In this document: positions 42,436 to 52,342 of the stretch, one piece after another
How positions within the stretch are numbered: position 1 is the first letter of the stretch
Layout: the number at the start of each line of letters is the position of its first letter
Assembly: GCA_021731045.1 (NCBI GenBank)
Contig: JAKFYE010000007.1
Span: 1 to 64,000 of the forward strand
Reading direction: 5' to 3'
DNA: 64,000 nt
DNA from: Bdellovibrionales bacterium
GTDB lineage: Bacteria > Bdellovibrionota > Bdellovibrionia > Bdellovibrionales > JAKFYE01
Made by a program: the position numbers and the translations under genes
The notes under the pieces: model-generated
What the model was told of the DNA's origin: nothing
The model's database searches: none
The model's input: the letters and a program-made list of their open reading frames with translations, nothing else

Positions 42436-42441
42436 TTTCTC

Positions 42442-45400
42442 TCAAAGTTGATTTAACTTCAATTTCAGTTCATCAAAATCAGGCGCTTCAAACGTATGAA
42501 TTTTTTGATGCATCGGGAACACCGCTGCTAGTTTAAATTCTCCTTCTACTCCGCTCATTTTAACCGCTAAAGCATATAGCGCCAATTGTTGTTGTGCTCG
42601 ATACGAATATGAAGGATCACCTGTTTTATAATCTACAATCCAAACTGTATTCTGGGTTTTCCCCCAAAGATCGATTTGTCCCTCTAAAGTTGTACGACCA
42701 AAGCGTGCAAGAAAACCCCACTCCACCTCACCCTGCTCTATCAAGTGCTTAAGGGGTAGTGACTCTGATTTCAGCACAAAGTCCAAGGCTTGATGAGCAG
42801 ACTTTTTGTCATCCGAGATATAAGAATTTATAAACTCGTCTGCTTTTTCAAAGCCATGATAATGAAGCGCTTCAAAAAGCTTATGCACTAAAGTTCCTTT
42901 AAGTGCTCTTTCAACTCGGGCGGGCACGTTATCCAATAATGGTTTATTTATGAACGCGCCTTTTGGCTCCCATAAATCTAAAACTCGACTCACGGATATA
43001 TTTTGTGTCGAAGACAAGCTCCTCTCTTCAACTATTACGGGTGCCCGAACAGCTTGCGCGCGGTCTTGTCGTTTACGAATGATGTCTACCTGCCAAGCGG
43101 GGCCTTCAACCTTATAAGTGTAAAAACTATTTTGAAACTTTCCGTATTCGAGCGGCCATTTCATCTTAGAAAACCAAGAATTTTCGTTTTTTCCTTCACT
43201 AAAAGATAAATAAACGCGCTCCTTGGCTCGCGTAACAGCCACATAAAAAAGTCTTTCCGACTCTAGAACTTCCTGTTCTGATAAATATGTTCCATGAAGT
43301 TTTGCATTGAGCGGAGAAAGCGTCTTCAAATCTTCACCCATCGGCAGTTCACAACACCAAAGTCGTGAAGAGGGCTCAAACGTAAACGTTGAACGTTTGG
43401 AAGAATCTGGTTTCGCGTCCATTTTAGGAATAAAAACATAATCAAATTGCAAACCTTTCGACATATGAATGGTCATAAGATTTACACGATTAGGTTCAAA
43501 TGCCGGAGATGCGTCTACATCTCCACTAAACTCATCAAGACTCATTGTTTTCTGACTGTTTTTTATAAAATTAAGAATATGAAAACCTGCACGACGTGAT
43601 TCTTCTCGCAAACGAAAAAGAAATTTCCATATGTTCGACTCTCGCTGCCCCGTGGAATCATGATAGTGCGAAACGTCGACGAGTCCTGATCGGATCATCA
43701 TATTTTCAAAAGCTGCAATGACTCCATCTTTTTGAGATTCAATCAAAGATCGTCGTAATTCATCAAGAGCATACTCACCGTCAGATACTTTAGCTATGTA
43801 ACTCCACAAACTGCCATTTTCTTTTTCCTTACTCTTAGTGCGGGCAAAATCCACAATCGTTTGATCTGGAAGGCGAAACCACGGAGAGCGTAAAACCTCA
43901 ACTAAGTTGTCGTTATCATGAGGATTGACCAAAAATTTTAATAACGACACTAAATCTAAAATTTCCCGACGATTAAAAAATCCACTCGCCGCATGCACTT
44001 GCGTGGCGATTCCAAACTGATTTAAATGTTGGGCTATTGATTTTAAAGTCGAATTCTTTCTTGATAAAATACATATCTTTTCTAAAGTTACACCGTGTGA
44101 TTGAAGATCCTGTATTTGCTTTGCGATAAAATTGAACTCTTCGAGTTCATCCGCGGCCTTTCCAAATATGGCGGCACATTTACTCGAATCAAACGCCCCC
44201 TCCTCTTTCGGTAGCATAGGCGCAAAGCCAACGCCGAAATCTTGTACCAAATCGTTTAAAAAAAGCAACAGTTCGGGAGTCGAGCGATAATTCCGGTTAA
44301 GCAATTCTTTTCGTCCTCCAAGCGCGAGGATTTCTTTTTCTTTATCGACAAAAACTTCAGATCTTGCACCACGAAAAAAATAAATACTCTGCTGGGGATC
44401 TCCCACCACAAGATGAGGGCGTTGCCCGCGCATTAAGTTTAACAATTCGACTTGGAGTGGGCTGGTATCTTGAAATTCATCAATAAGCCAATAATCCCAC
44501 TCTTTAGAAAAAGCGTCTGCAATTGCAGGCAGTTCTTTTAGCAACTGAAGACTCAAAAGCTCTAAGTCATCGATTTCAATTCGACCCGTGCGCATTTTTT
44601 CTTTCATCAAAATATCGGCGTACTCTCGGGTTAAAGCCTGAAGTTCTTGGTAACGCAAAGAAAATATTTCTAGATTTTCGAGTTTAAACATTTCATTATC
44701 GATATTTTTTACTTTATCTAAAACCTGTGCGGTTCGAAGATTTAACTCTTCACTCACCGGAGGTTTTGTTTTTGAGTACGCAGGCTTGCGTCGACCTTCG
44801 TAACACATGCTCAGATACTTTTGATTCTTAAAAAAGTCAGGAAGCGCTTTCGAAAGGGCTTCTAGAAATGTCGCAAGTTCCGTCCAATCCGCCTTCGTTG
44901 TTTCTTTATTAATATCTTGGGATAATTCTAGGCATTCGTATGCCAATATCCGCATATAATCTGTAATTGCGGATTTGAGCGAAACAATCGTGTGCGCAGA
45001 AGTTTCGGGAGCAAAACGTAAAGCTTTTTCTATGTCTCGCACCCTTTGCGTGATCACATTAAAACCTAAAAGTTTTAAAAGCTCTTCATATTTTTGACTT
45101 TCGTATAAAAGTGGACGTAGAATTTTTTTAGAGCGCCGCATGGAGTCGCCTGAATCTAAAAAAGAAAAACCTGGGTCTAAGCCAATCTGCGATCCAAATC
45201 GGTGTAGAAGTAAATGCAAGACTCCATGTATAGTTGAAATATGAAGTTCACGTTGCGATAGAAAAAACTGAAGTAGTTCCGGATTATTCTTTGTTTGTCC
45301 TTCTCGTAGAAGGCGTTCGCGCAACTCTTGCGTTGATTTACGAGTAAAAGTAGTCACGATCATTTTTGGAAATCGGCCATTAATTTTATGAAACTCTTCA

Positions 45401-45525
45401 GCCGAAGACACAACATGATTTACCAATGTTGTCGTCTTGCCGGCTCCTGCGCCTGCTCTATAAATAATATTTTCTAGTTCAAATGGGGCGCGCGACATAT
45501 TTGGTTCCATTGACAACGAGGACAT
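42442..45525 (-). CDS. addA: UvrD-family helicase with C-terminal nuclease (AddA-like)
   Basis: A ~1020-residue SF1 helicase-nuclease. Walker A GAGAGKTTTL lies near the N-terminus, with TTFTRKSTQELRERL, IDEFQDTSPLQ, VGDPQQSIYFFRGA, TIHMSKGLQFDYVF and YVAVTRAKERVYL as helicase motifs. The RecB-type nuclease is at the C-terminus (GQIDLW, IVDYKTG, QQLALYAL). It repairs double-strand breaks with the AddB-like protein encoded just upstream (overlap 25-52 bases). Possible starts are 45525 and 45498; the latter has a GGA ribosome-type element. Confidence 0.92.
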   Translation of the reverse strand: MSSLSMEPNMSRAPFELENIIYRAGAGAGKTTTLVNHVVSSAEEFHKINGRFPKMIVTTFTRKSTQELRERLLREGQTKNNPELLQFFLSQRELHISTIHGVLHLLLHRFGSQIGLDPGFSFLDSGDSMRRSKKILRPLLYESQKYEELLKLLGFNVITQRVRDIEKALRFAPETSAHTIVSLKSAITDYMRILAYECLELSQDINKETTKADWTELATFLEALSKALPDFFKNQKYLSMCYEGRRKPAYSKTKPPVSEELNLRTAQVLDKVKNIDNEMFKLENLEIFSLRYQELQALTREYADILMKEKMRTGRIEIDDLELLSLQLLKELPAIADAFSKEWDYWLIDEFQDTSPLQVELLNLMRGQRPHLVVGDPQQSIYFFRGARSEVFVDKEKEILALGGRKELLNRNYRSTPELLLFLNDLVQDFGVGFAPMLPKEEGAFDSSKCAAIFGKAADELEEFNFIAKQIQDLQSHGVTLEKICILSRKNSTLKSIAQHLNQFGIATQVHAASGFFNRREILDLVSLLKFLVNPHDNDNLVEVLRSPWFRLPDQTIVDFARTKSKEKENGSLWSYIAKVSDGEYALDELRRSLIESQKDGVIAAFENMMIRSGLVDVSHYHDSTGQRESNIWKFLFRLREESRRAGFHILNFIKNSQKTMSLDEFSGDVDASPAFEPNRVNLMTIHMSKGLQFDYVFIPKMDAKPDSSKRSTFTFEPSSRLWCCELPMGEDLKTLSPLNAKLHGTYLSEQEVLESERLFYVAVTRAKERVYLSFSEGKNENSWFSKMKWPLEYGKFQNSFYTYKVEGPAWQVDIIRKRQDRAQAVRAPVIVEERSLSSTQNISVSRVLDLWEPKGAFINKPLLDNVPARVERALKGTLVHKLFEALHYHGFEKADEFINSYISDDKKSAHQALDFVLKSESLPLKHLIEQGEVEWGFLARFGRTTLEGQIDLWGKTQNTVWIVDYKTGDPSYSYRAQQQLALYALAVKMSGVEGEFKLAAVFPMHQKIHTFEAPDFDELKLKLNQL

Positions 45526-48227
45526 TTTTCTGGCTCAAACGGGTTGGGTTGAAACTCCCCTTTTTCTATGCCTTCGAGTACAGTTTTAATTTTCAACTTA
45601 AGCAATTCATAAAATTCATTTTTTTCTTCAATTGAAATTTTATTTTTACCAACTTTTTCAAGGTCAACAAGAGCGTCCCCTCCTTCAATCTGCTTAAAGC
45701 CATAATTTCGATCCATAGTTCGACTCACATAATAAGATGCCCCGACAACATCTTGAAGTCCTAAAGAGGTCAGACCTTTTTCTACAGCCATAGCGTAAAG
45801 TCCTAACTGCAATTTGTTGTTCTCCAACCAGCTATTGTATTGTCGTAACTCGGTACCACTGGACTTATAATCGAGAATAACAGCATGGCCTTTATGATCA
45901 GTATCTATGCGATCAATAAATCCTTTAAAGCCGATGGTCTCAGAAGAACCTTCACGTTCAAAGTTTAAATTATTTTTATTAATGAAACCTTGTACATCAG
46001 CTTCGCATAAAACCGTACGGGTTTGTGGAAAGCGTGCGCGCCAAGATTTTTCAAAATTTAAAAAACGAAGTCCCAGCTCAACAAGTTTAGCTTTAAGAAA
46101 CTTCCAGGTGCGCTCATCTCCAAACTCGGCTTTAATTTCTAAACGCCCGTCTTCTAAAAATTGACCTATTTCGCTTTCGTTATAGTCGTAACGAAATTCT
46201 TGACTCAGTAATTTTTCAAATAACTTATGGATCAATCGTCCTCGGGTTGAGTTATCTACGTCTAAATCTAAATCCGGCTGGTCCAAAAGTTTATAAAGAC
46301 GTTTGGAAGCAAAAATAAATGGGCATTTTAGATAATCTTCGATAGAGCTCGGAGATAAATGATCCGTTTGGTTTTGCGCAAAACCCGGCTCGGTGATTTC
46401 ACCTAAATCGGCACGAATGCGGCTGGTCCAATGTTGCGTTTGCGGTTGATTTAAATTTCGTGATTTTGCAATCTCCTCCAGCTCCAGCTGTTGAAGCGCA
46501 TCCCACCGGGAAAGACGTGGGCTATCAATGACCTCGAGCTCGTCTTTACTCCTCGTCTTCAAAGCTTCTTCCAGCCAAAGGAGTGATGGTGATAACGTAT
46601 CGCCATTAAAATCCGTCGTCGGAAACGAAAGCACCGCCTGTTTTTGACCGCCGATAAACCACCGCGCTTTAAAATCAAGACGGCTGTTATCAGTATTAGG
46701 AAATAAAAAACCTGTTAGAGCTTGAATCGACTGCGTCTCTCCTAGGTCCAAACGTTGCATTTGGTAGGCACGCAATTCAGAATCAGAAAGACCTAAAAAA
46801 AATACGGCTTCGACATCTAAATCCTCGGCCGAATCGAGCCCCACGCAATGAACTCCTACATCTATTTTTTCAGCTATCAGATCCGATCTTTGCAGCAGAC
46901 TCGTTAAATAACTGACCCAGCCTCGAGAAGGCAAAACCACGTGATCGGGACCATCACGGTAAATGAGACTCACCACTTTTTCTAAGTGCTCCATATGACC
47001 AGCTTCGGGCCACAAAGAAAGCGAAGCGACGATAAATTCTCTTTTAGTCATGTTTTTTTTAGTCATAAATGGTCGACTCAAAACCAATTGCGCGATTTCA
47101 GGTGAACGCTCTAAATCCTCGTTCCCATATATTCGCGAATAAAGGGTTTTAAACCGATCAAACTTAACCGTGACATTTTCTTGTTGAGAGAAAAGTGCCT
47201 GTTCAAGATCTTCGGAGTTGACTTCAATAGTCCGTAATTTAAGTTCCGACATCCAAACGCCAATATCGGGTAAATCAGATAAAATTGTTCCTCGCTCTCC
47301 GCGGAGAGGAATGCCCTCCTGAAGAAAATATTGATCCAAACATCTCCAGTAATACTTAATATTTGGAGCCACGATAGCGATTTTATCTGGTGCAATTCCC
47401 TTTTCTATCCATTCTCGAACTTGTCCGGTCACATCCTTAACTTCAGATAGCATCGTAGCAAAACGTCGAACTTCGATATTAGGTTGTGGGATACTTAGAG
47501 TTTTAGTTGAGGATTCTTGAACAAAATCAAACGTGCGATAAGGTTGCAAAAGTCTTTCATATTGCTTTGACGATAATTGCGGCGACAAAATCGTCACATC
47601 CAAGCGTCGCGATAACTGCAAAACAATTTCGGCTTCTAATGAATTTAAATCGGGGCCTAGATCTATAACAAGGTTTTGTGACCAAAATCCTTTTTCGACT
47701 AGAATTTCAGCGTTGCCACTGGCTAGCAAACTTGAAATCCAAGCTTGGGGCAAAAGATTGCGAGATCGAAACTCATTCCATAATTTCTCAGCTTCAACAA
47801 ACCACTCTCCCCAACGCATATAACTTTCAATATGAATTCGAAACCAGTCTCCCATCCGGTCATGACATGCCGGGTGACTGAGAACACTCGCAAAATGAGT
47901 CATAAACTCAAACATTTTTAAACCCGCACCGGAAGTTTTAGACCATGGGGCCTCGCTCTTTTCCAACCATTCTGATATTAAATGCACGGACAAATCTTGA
48001 GAAATATGTGCAATCTGTGGATAACCTCGAAAAAATAACTTTCTCCACAATTCACTCGCACGAAGAACTGCGTTTTCAGGAATAAAGTTTGCGGTCTCTA
48101 AACATTTTTTTTGCAATGTCAGTTTTGATTTTAAGTCTGATACAATCCACGTCGTTGTATGAGGATTATACGTCTTAAAAATATCAGCTCGTTGTTGAGG
48201 ATGTGTGAACGTGTGTCTTGTTAGCAT
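45474..48227 (-). CDS. addB: AddB-like nuclease subunit with Fe-S cluster motif
   Basis: A 917-residue partner of AddA. The N-terminal two thirds look like an inactivated helicase without a Walker A motif (LRASELWRKLFFRG, IAIVAPNIKYYWRC). The C-terminal PD-(D/E)XK nuclease shows FIDRID, VILDYKSSGTELRQY and LQLGLYAMAVEK. One Cys before the domain (YLKCPFIFASKR) and three after it (CPRCQWNQIC) form the iron-sulphur staple of AddB. With both nucleases intact this is the AddAB type rather than RecBCD. Confidence 0.9.
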   Translation of the reverse strand: MLTRHTFTHPQQRADIFKTYNPHTTTWIVSDLKSKLTLQKKCLETANFIPENAVLRASELWRKLFFRGYPQIAHISQDLSVHLISEWLEKSEAPWSKTSGAGLKMFEFMTHFASVLSHPACHDRMGDWFRIHIESYMRWGEWFVEAEKLWNEFRSRNLLPQAWISSLLASGNAEILVEKGFWSQNLVIDLGPDLNSLEAEIVLQLSRRLDVTILSPQLSSKQYERLLQPYRTFDFVQESSTKTLSIPQPNIEVRRFATMLSEVKDVTGQVREWIEKGIAPDKIAIVAPNIKYYWRCLDQYFLQEGIPLRGERGTILSDLPDIGVWMSELKLRTIEVNSEDLEQALFSQQENVTVKFDRFKTLYSRIYGNEDLERSPEIAQLVLSRPFMTKKNMTKREFIVASLSLWPEAGHMEHLEKVVSLIYRDGPDHVVLPSRGWVSYLTSLLQRSDLIAEKIDVGVHCVGLDSAEDLDVEAVFFLGLSDSELRAYQMQRLDLGETQSIQALTGFLFPNTDNSRLDFKARWFIGGQKQAVLSFPTTDFNGDTLSPSLLWLEEALKTRSKDELEVIDSPRLSRWDALQQLELEEIAKSRNLNQPQTQHWTSRIRADLGEITEPGFAQNQTDHLSPSSIEDYLKCPFIFASKRLYKLLDQPDLDLDVDNSTRGRLIHKLFEKLLSQEFRYDYNESEIGQFLEDGRLEIKAEFGDERTWKFLKAKLVELGLRFLNFEKSWRARFPQTRTVLCEADVQGFINKNNLNFEREGSSETIGFKGFIDRIDTDHKGHAVILDYKSSGTELRQYNSWLENNKLQLGLYAMAVEKGLTSLGLQDVVGASYYVSRTMDRNYGFKQIEGGDALVDLEKVGKNKISIEEKNEFYELLKLKIKTVLEGIEKGEFQPNPFEPEKCPRCQWNQICRAPHLN

Positions 48228-48323
48228 TAGGTAGTAAGAATAGGATGCATCTTTAGATTAGTCTATTTTTATGCACGGCAAATTTTTTTGAAAGAACATC
48301 TCGCAACGCAGATCTAAACTTAA

Positions 48324-49445
48324 CTATCGGCGTTGTTTAAGTTTACGGCTATCGCCGCCTTTTAGAAATCCAAAATTAGGATTTAAACCTAATTCTAAGC
48401 TTCCCTGTAGAATATAACGACGATCTTCATGTTGACCCGGATACTCACCAAGTTCAACCCCGTAAGTTGCAGCATCAAGTTTAATAAACCCTAAATCGAC
48501 CCCTGCACCCATCGTATAATAACCCTGGTTGAAACCGCCGCGAATAGAAATGATCGGCAAATCAAATTCAATTCCAAAATGAAGTTTTTTGCCCAAAGCC
48601 TCATCGGAACGATTGGCATATTTGAAATCCATTGCGGGTCGAATATCAACCCCAGGTAAATCTATTGTTAATCCAAAACCTGCTATCATTTCGTCACGAA
48701 TCATTGGGGGTGCCCGTGCACCAAAATCTTGAGTGAACGAAGTGTATCCCATATTTTTCCAAACAAAGCTAAAAGTAGGTTTAACTGGCAACGGAAGTGT
48801 CAGATTCATTCCATAATCAACAGCATAACCAGTACCACGATTGTTAATTTGATCCTGTAATTCGGATGAGGATAAATTCGCAAGTGTACTCACCCCAATT
48901 GGAAACGCGGAACCAATACGCGTAATTCTTTTACCCACCACGCCGACCGAAAGAAGATTCGGAGCGAGATCAAACGCAAAACCTAAAGCCGCGCCGTAGT
49001 CATTAATAAAATTAACATTCATGTTAGGATAGGCAGGATTCGAAAGATACGCAGAACCCGTTAAACTGTCATATGCAGCAACGCCTAAGTACGGCACGGT
49101 AAATGCTGTTTTAGCTCCGCCACCAATCCAAATATTTTTACCAAAAAGTGATTTTACTTGTGTCGCAAAAGCGGTGGTACCGGCATCTGCATCTGCAAAT
49201 CCTTGGTAGGAATCGTAAACATCTTCACCGTTTACTCCCGCGTACATATTTGCAATCGACCAATTAATGCCTTCAACTTTAGCAAGACCCGCAGGATTAT
49301 AAAATAAAGAATCTTTATCTGCGACCACTGCCGTGTAGGCATTTCCCATTCCAAGCGCACGTACCGACGTGTTCATTTCCAAAAGCTCTGCCGCTTTCGA
49401 AATATTCGCACTTAAAATAAGAAAAAAACTTAATACAAACTTCAA
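48324..49445 (-). CDS. PorV/FadL-like outer-membrane protein C
   Basis: A 373-residue protein starting with TTG (GAGG five bases upstream) and carrying a signal peptide (FVLSFFLILSANISKAAE). The N-terminal block RALGMGNAYTAVVADKDSLF with YNPAGLAK is the hallmark of PorV/PorQ and UPF0164-type barrels. Repeated beta-strands follow, ending in the region YGVELGEYPGQHEDRRY. It is the third of three paralogues in this array (also 50423 and 52343) and follows lipoprotein 2 after only seven bases. Confidence 0.87.
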   Translation of the reverse strand: MKFVLSFFLILSANISKAAELLEMNTSVRALGMGNAYTAVVADKDSLFYNPAGLAKVEGINWSIANMYAGVNGEDVYDSYQGFADADAGTTAFATQVKSLFGKNIWIGGGAKTAFTVPYLGVAAYDSLTGSAYLSNPAYPNMNVNFINDYGAALGFAFDLAPNLLSVGVVGKRITRIGSAFPIGVSTLANLSSSELQDQINNRGTGYAVDYGMNLTLPLPVKPTFSFVWKNMGYTSFTQDFGARAPPMIRDEMIAGFGLTIDLPGVDIRPAMDFKYANRSDEALGKKLHFGIEFDLPIISIRGGFNQGYYTMGAGVDLGFIKLDAATYGVELGEYPGQHEDRRYILQGSLELGLNPNFGFLKGGDSRKLKQRR

Positions 49446-49452
49446 CTACACC

Positions 49453-50385
49453 TCAATTAGTTGCACAAATCGTCGCGTACGAAACCGCGGCGCTAGTAGG
49501 ATTAATCGCCATTCCTATTCCATCATCATTTCCGGTAATCAAAGCCCGTATAGCTCTTTGTTGCTCGGCTGTAACGGATGCACGTGTGTTGGCGCTACAC
49601 GGATTTACCGGTAAAGCCGAGCACATATCATTTAAATCTGAATAAAAGTCTCCCGCCGAACTTCCCGCACCGGCAGCCGCGATACTTTCAAGAAAAAGTG
49701 CAAGTCCTGTTACTATTTCTGTGGAGTCTGCACGATTGGCTACGCTGGTTGGGAGATTTGTTTCACCTGTACCAGCTCCGTTAGCTGCATCACACGGATC
49801 CCAAGTGGCATCTACTGTCGCATCGGCATCGGTATCGCCTCGAATATTTAAAATATTTGCAATTTTAATTAAAGATGCAAAAGCGAGTAGTAAGTTTTCT
49901 TCGCCCGTGCGCGTACCTGCTGATCCCAAAGCCACCAAAATATTTTCTCCTGCAACACAACTGTCTAAATTCGTAGTCGTCGCTCCGGTTCTTGCACTTA
50001 GCAAAATTGAAAATAAGGCGCTTGACCCCGATTGCAGTGCGACCGCAAGGTCCACAAAATTTAAACCACACTTACCCGCATAAGCTGAAGACTTTAAAAC
50101 TTTAACGTCTCTGCGTTCTTGGTAATCTGTCGACATCAATGCGATCTGCGCCAAGGCTCCGTCCCATTCTCCTTTACCCAATTTCAATTTGGTTTCATAA
50201 AGTAACGCTTTATCCGTAGATTTATCTGCCATTTCAGAAAAGATATTGGCACAGCCTAAGTTAAGAATATAAATGACCATCAATTGCACAAGAGACGTTC
50301 GCTTGATAAAACGTCTCAACCAAACCGAAATTTTTATTGTTTTTCGTCGGCTCATAATATGCGCTTTTCTAAAATTAAAAAGCAT
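49453..50385 (-). CDS. Array lipoprotein 2 (Cys-containing, Ala/Thr-rich)
   Basis: The best start is the ATG at 50385, six bases after AAGGAGA. It gives 310 residues with an unusually long basic leader (RRKTIKISVWLRRFIKR) before a hydrophobic core and lipobox (MVIYILNLGC). The mature part is rich in Ala, Thr, Asp and Ser, with about eight cysteines and several acidic motifs (RGDTDADATVDATWDPCDAA) that could bind Ca2+. No family recognised. It is wedged between two outer-membrane protein genes, so a partner role is likely but inferred. Confidence 0.82.
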   Translation of the reverse strand: MLFNFRKAHIMSRRKTIKISVWLRRFIKRTSLVQLMVIYILNLGCANIFSEMADKSTDKALLYETKLKLGKGEWDGALAQIALMSTDYQERRDVKVLKSSAYAGKCGLNFVDLAVALQSGSSALFSILLSARTGATTTNLDSCVAGENILVALGSAGTRTGEENLLLAFASLIKIANILNIRGDTDADATVDATWDPCDAANGAGTGETNLPTSVANRADSTEIVTGLALFLESIAAAGAGSSAGDFYSDLNDMCSALPVNPCSANTRASVTAEQQRAIRALITGNDDGIGMAINPTSAAVSYATICATN

Positions 50386-50422
50386 GTTGCGTCTCCTTAA
50401 ACTTATGAGGTCCGTTGCCAAA

Positions 50423-51520
50423 TTAAAAACGTATGGCAAGTTTACCCATATAACGTCGATCTTCTTTTGGCTTTGCTGCGGTTCCAATTTCTTCACCGTA
50501 ACTTGCCACTTGTAGTTGAACCATTACCATTGAGAATTCGAAACCCGCGGTCCAATATCTCTGATTCATCCCACCTCGAAAAAATAATGTGTCTGCAAAG
50601 TTAAGTTCTAATCCCAAATGCATACGACGCATTTGATCTGTTTCTTGTCCCGAGGTCATCGCGTCACGATACTCGGCAGAAAACAAAGTGCGAAATCTTT
50701 TACCTAAAATCGGAGAAATAGAAAAACCAACGTCCACAGTTTGAGCGGTCATGTCGGGTCTCATTGTTGTTTTATATTGGAATCCATCGTTTAAATCATA
50801 CGAAGTTCCACCGACATCTCTCCAAACGGCACCCAAACTTGGAAGCCAATCCCACGGAGCCGTTAAAATTAAACCAATGTCGCTCGCAACGCCCACACCT
50901 TCTCTGACCATGTCTTTTAATTGAAGCCCAGTAGAAGTCGTAGGAAGAGCATCGTAGTCGGAATCTGCATTCACTTCCACTCTATCTATAAAACGTCCAT
51001 TTACGCCGAATTTAATTCGACCATCCCAAATACGAAAATTAAAACCCATAACCATCGCCACGTCGTTGAGATAATGATAACGAAATCTGTTCAGTTCGGT
51101 GTCGACCTCACCATCGTAGCGATATTTTGCGTGCAGACCGAATCCAAAATTTGTTGTGACAATTGACGGAAATACTTGCCCCAAAGCATTGAAATGAGAG
51201 TCTGGAGATAATAGTAATTTATTTAGTAATTCTTGAGGTTCAGTAAATCCTGTCGTTGCACCGCCACCTTTACTCAAAGTGCCCATATTTTTTGTGCTGC
51301 CGGCAAGCTCAGGATCCAAAATTGTGAGATATGTATTTCTTAATTTTCCGAGGGCGGCTGGATTTAAAATGAGTGCGGTTTCATCGTTGACCGTCGTGAC
51401 GGCCGTTCCGCCCATTCCCATTTGGCGAACGCCATTATAAAATTCGTAACGCTCAATTGCATGAGCGTTCGAAATAAATAAACTTTGTAGTGTAATCAAC
51501 AACATCCATGTTGTTTTCAT
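50423..51520 (-). CDS. PorV/FadL-like outer-membrane protein B
   Basis: A 365-residue paralogue of protein C. Signal peptide MKTTWMLLITLQSLFISNAHA. The conserved block is VRQMGMGGTAVTTVNDETAL with LNPAALGK, and the C-terminal part carries ASYGEEIGTAAKPKEDRRYM and ends in AIRF with a terminal Phe. A GGAG ribosome site precedes the ATG. The gene is separated from lipoprotein 1 by a strong terminator and probably starts its own transcript (B, lipoprotein 2, C). Confidence 0.88.
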   Translation of the reverse strand: MKTTWMLLITLQSLFISNAHAIERYEFYNGVRQMGMGGTAVTTVNDETALILNPAALGKLRNTYLTILDPELAGSTKNMGTLSKGGGATTGFTEPQELLNKLLLSPDSHFNALGQVFPSIVTTNFGFGLHAKYRYDGEVDTELNRFRYHYLNDVAMVMGFNFRIWDGRIKFGVNGRFIDRVEVNADSDYDALPTTSTGLQLKDMVREGVGVASDIGLILTAPWDWLPSLGAVWRDVGGTSYDLNDGFQYKTTMRPDMTAQTVDVGFSISPILGKRFRTLFSAEYRDAMTSGQETDQMRRMHLGLELNFADTLFFRGGMNQRYWTAGFEFSMVMVQLQVASYGEEIGTAAKPKEDRRYMGKLAIRF

Positions 51521-51622
51521 ATATACTCCGCCAGCATTCTATTCGGAGAACAAACGGATCAAGTTGAGACACTTAGAAATTACTAGACGAAGGTTTTAAT
51601 AAATTTGAATGAACTCAAACGT

Positions 51623-51650
51623 AAAAAAGTCCGGCAATTTAATGCCGGAC
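51623..51650 (-). terminator. Rho-independent terminator after array lipoprotein 1
   Basis: On the minus strand an eight-base-pair stem (GTCCGGCA/TGCCGGAC) with an ATTAAA-type loop is followed by six T residues. It begins seven bases after the lipoprotein stop codon and splits the array into two transcripts. Confidence 0.87.
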
Positions 51651-51656
51651 CTATGT

Positions 51657-52328
51657 TTAGTTTTGAAGAAGATTTTTTAGAGATGTACCTACAGCAGTTG
51701 GATCTCCACCACCTGCATTATAAGCCGTAGTTAAATCAGTACATTGGGAAGTTGTTGCATTAGATCCTGAACAATTCGCCTGATACGCTTGAATTGCAAT
51801 ATTGCCGACCGTCGCAGCGGGAAGAGACGTTAAGTAACCTGTAATGGATGATAAATCAGTCGTATTACCGCTACCCACGTTATATATTTCAGTCGCGAGG
51901 CTAGTTATTAAAGATAAGTACGCCATTCCGGATGAACCAGATTTCTTACATTCATCAACAACTCGGTTGGCATCAACGCTGTTCGTATTACCGGTAATAC
52001 TATTTGCCGTTTTACCTGTAAAACCAATGTAGACCATCATTCGCATAACGGGATCGCCCGTGGCCGTCTTGTCGTTAACTGCATTGAAAATGCTTGTCCA
52101 TCTTGTCGTTAAAAAACCTCGCTGCATATAAATTCCACCGCAGCGAATTAGCGATGCCTGAGCGGTATCGATGCCATCAACTTTTGAAACGCATGATGAA
52201 GCTTCCGCTTCGGATCGTGCTGAGTCTAAACAGGCTTGAGCACTCGCAACTTTTGTGTCGTCATTTGTCTCACAACCTGTGGTAAAAAATAAACCAACAA
52301 CACTTAATGCTAAAATCATTTTTTTCAT
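51657..52328 (-). CDS. Array lipoprotein 1 (Thr/Ser/Ala-rich with paired cysteines)
   Basis: A 223-residue lipoprotein (MKKMILALSVVGLFFTTGC, Cys19). The mature chain has about six cysteines (AQACLDSAR, ASSCVSKVD, LIRCGGIYM, DECKKSG and two near the end) and a DSARSEAEASS helix. It resembles lipoprotein 2 in composition and position rather than in clear sequence. AGGAG lies before the ATG. Partner of outer-membrane protein A by position. No family recognised. Confidence 0.83.
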   Translation of the reverse strand: MKKMILALSVVGLFFTTGCETNDDTKVASAQACLDSARSEAEASSCVSKVDGIDTAQASLIRCGGIYMQRGFLTTRWTSIFNAVNDKTATGDPVMRMMVYIGFTGKTANSITGNTNSVDANRVVDECKKSGSSGMAYLSLITSLATEIYNVGSGNTTDLSSITGYLTSLPAATVGNIAIQAYQANCSGSNATTSQCTDLTTAYNAGGGDPTAVGTSLKNLLQN

Positions 52329-52342
52329 CTTTATCTCCTCAA

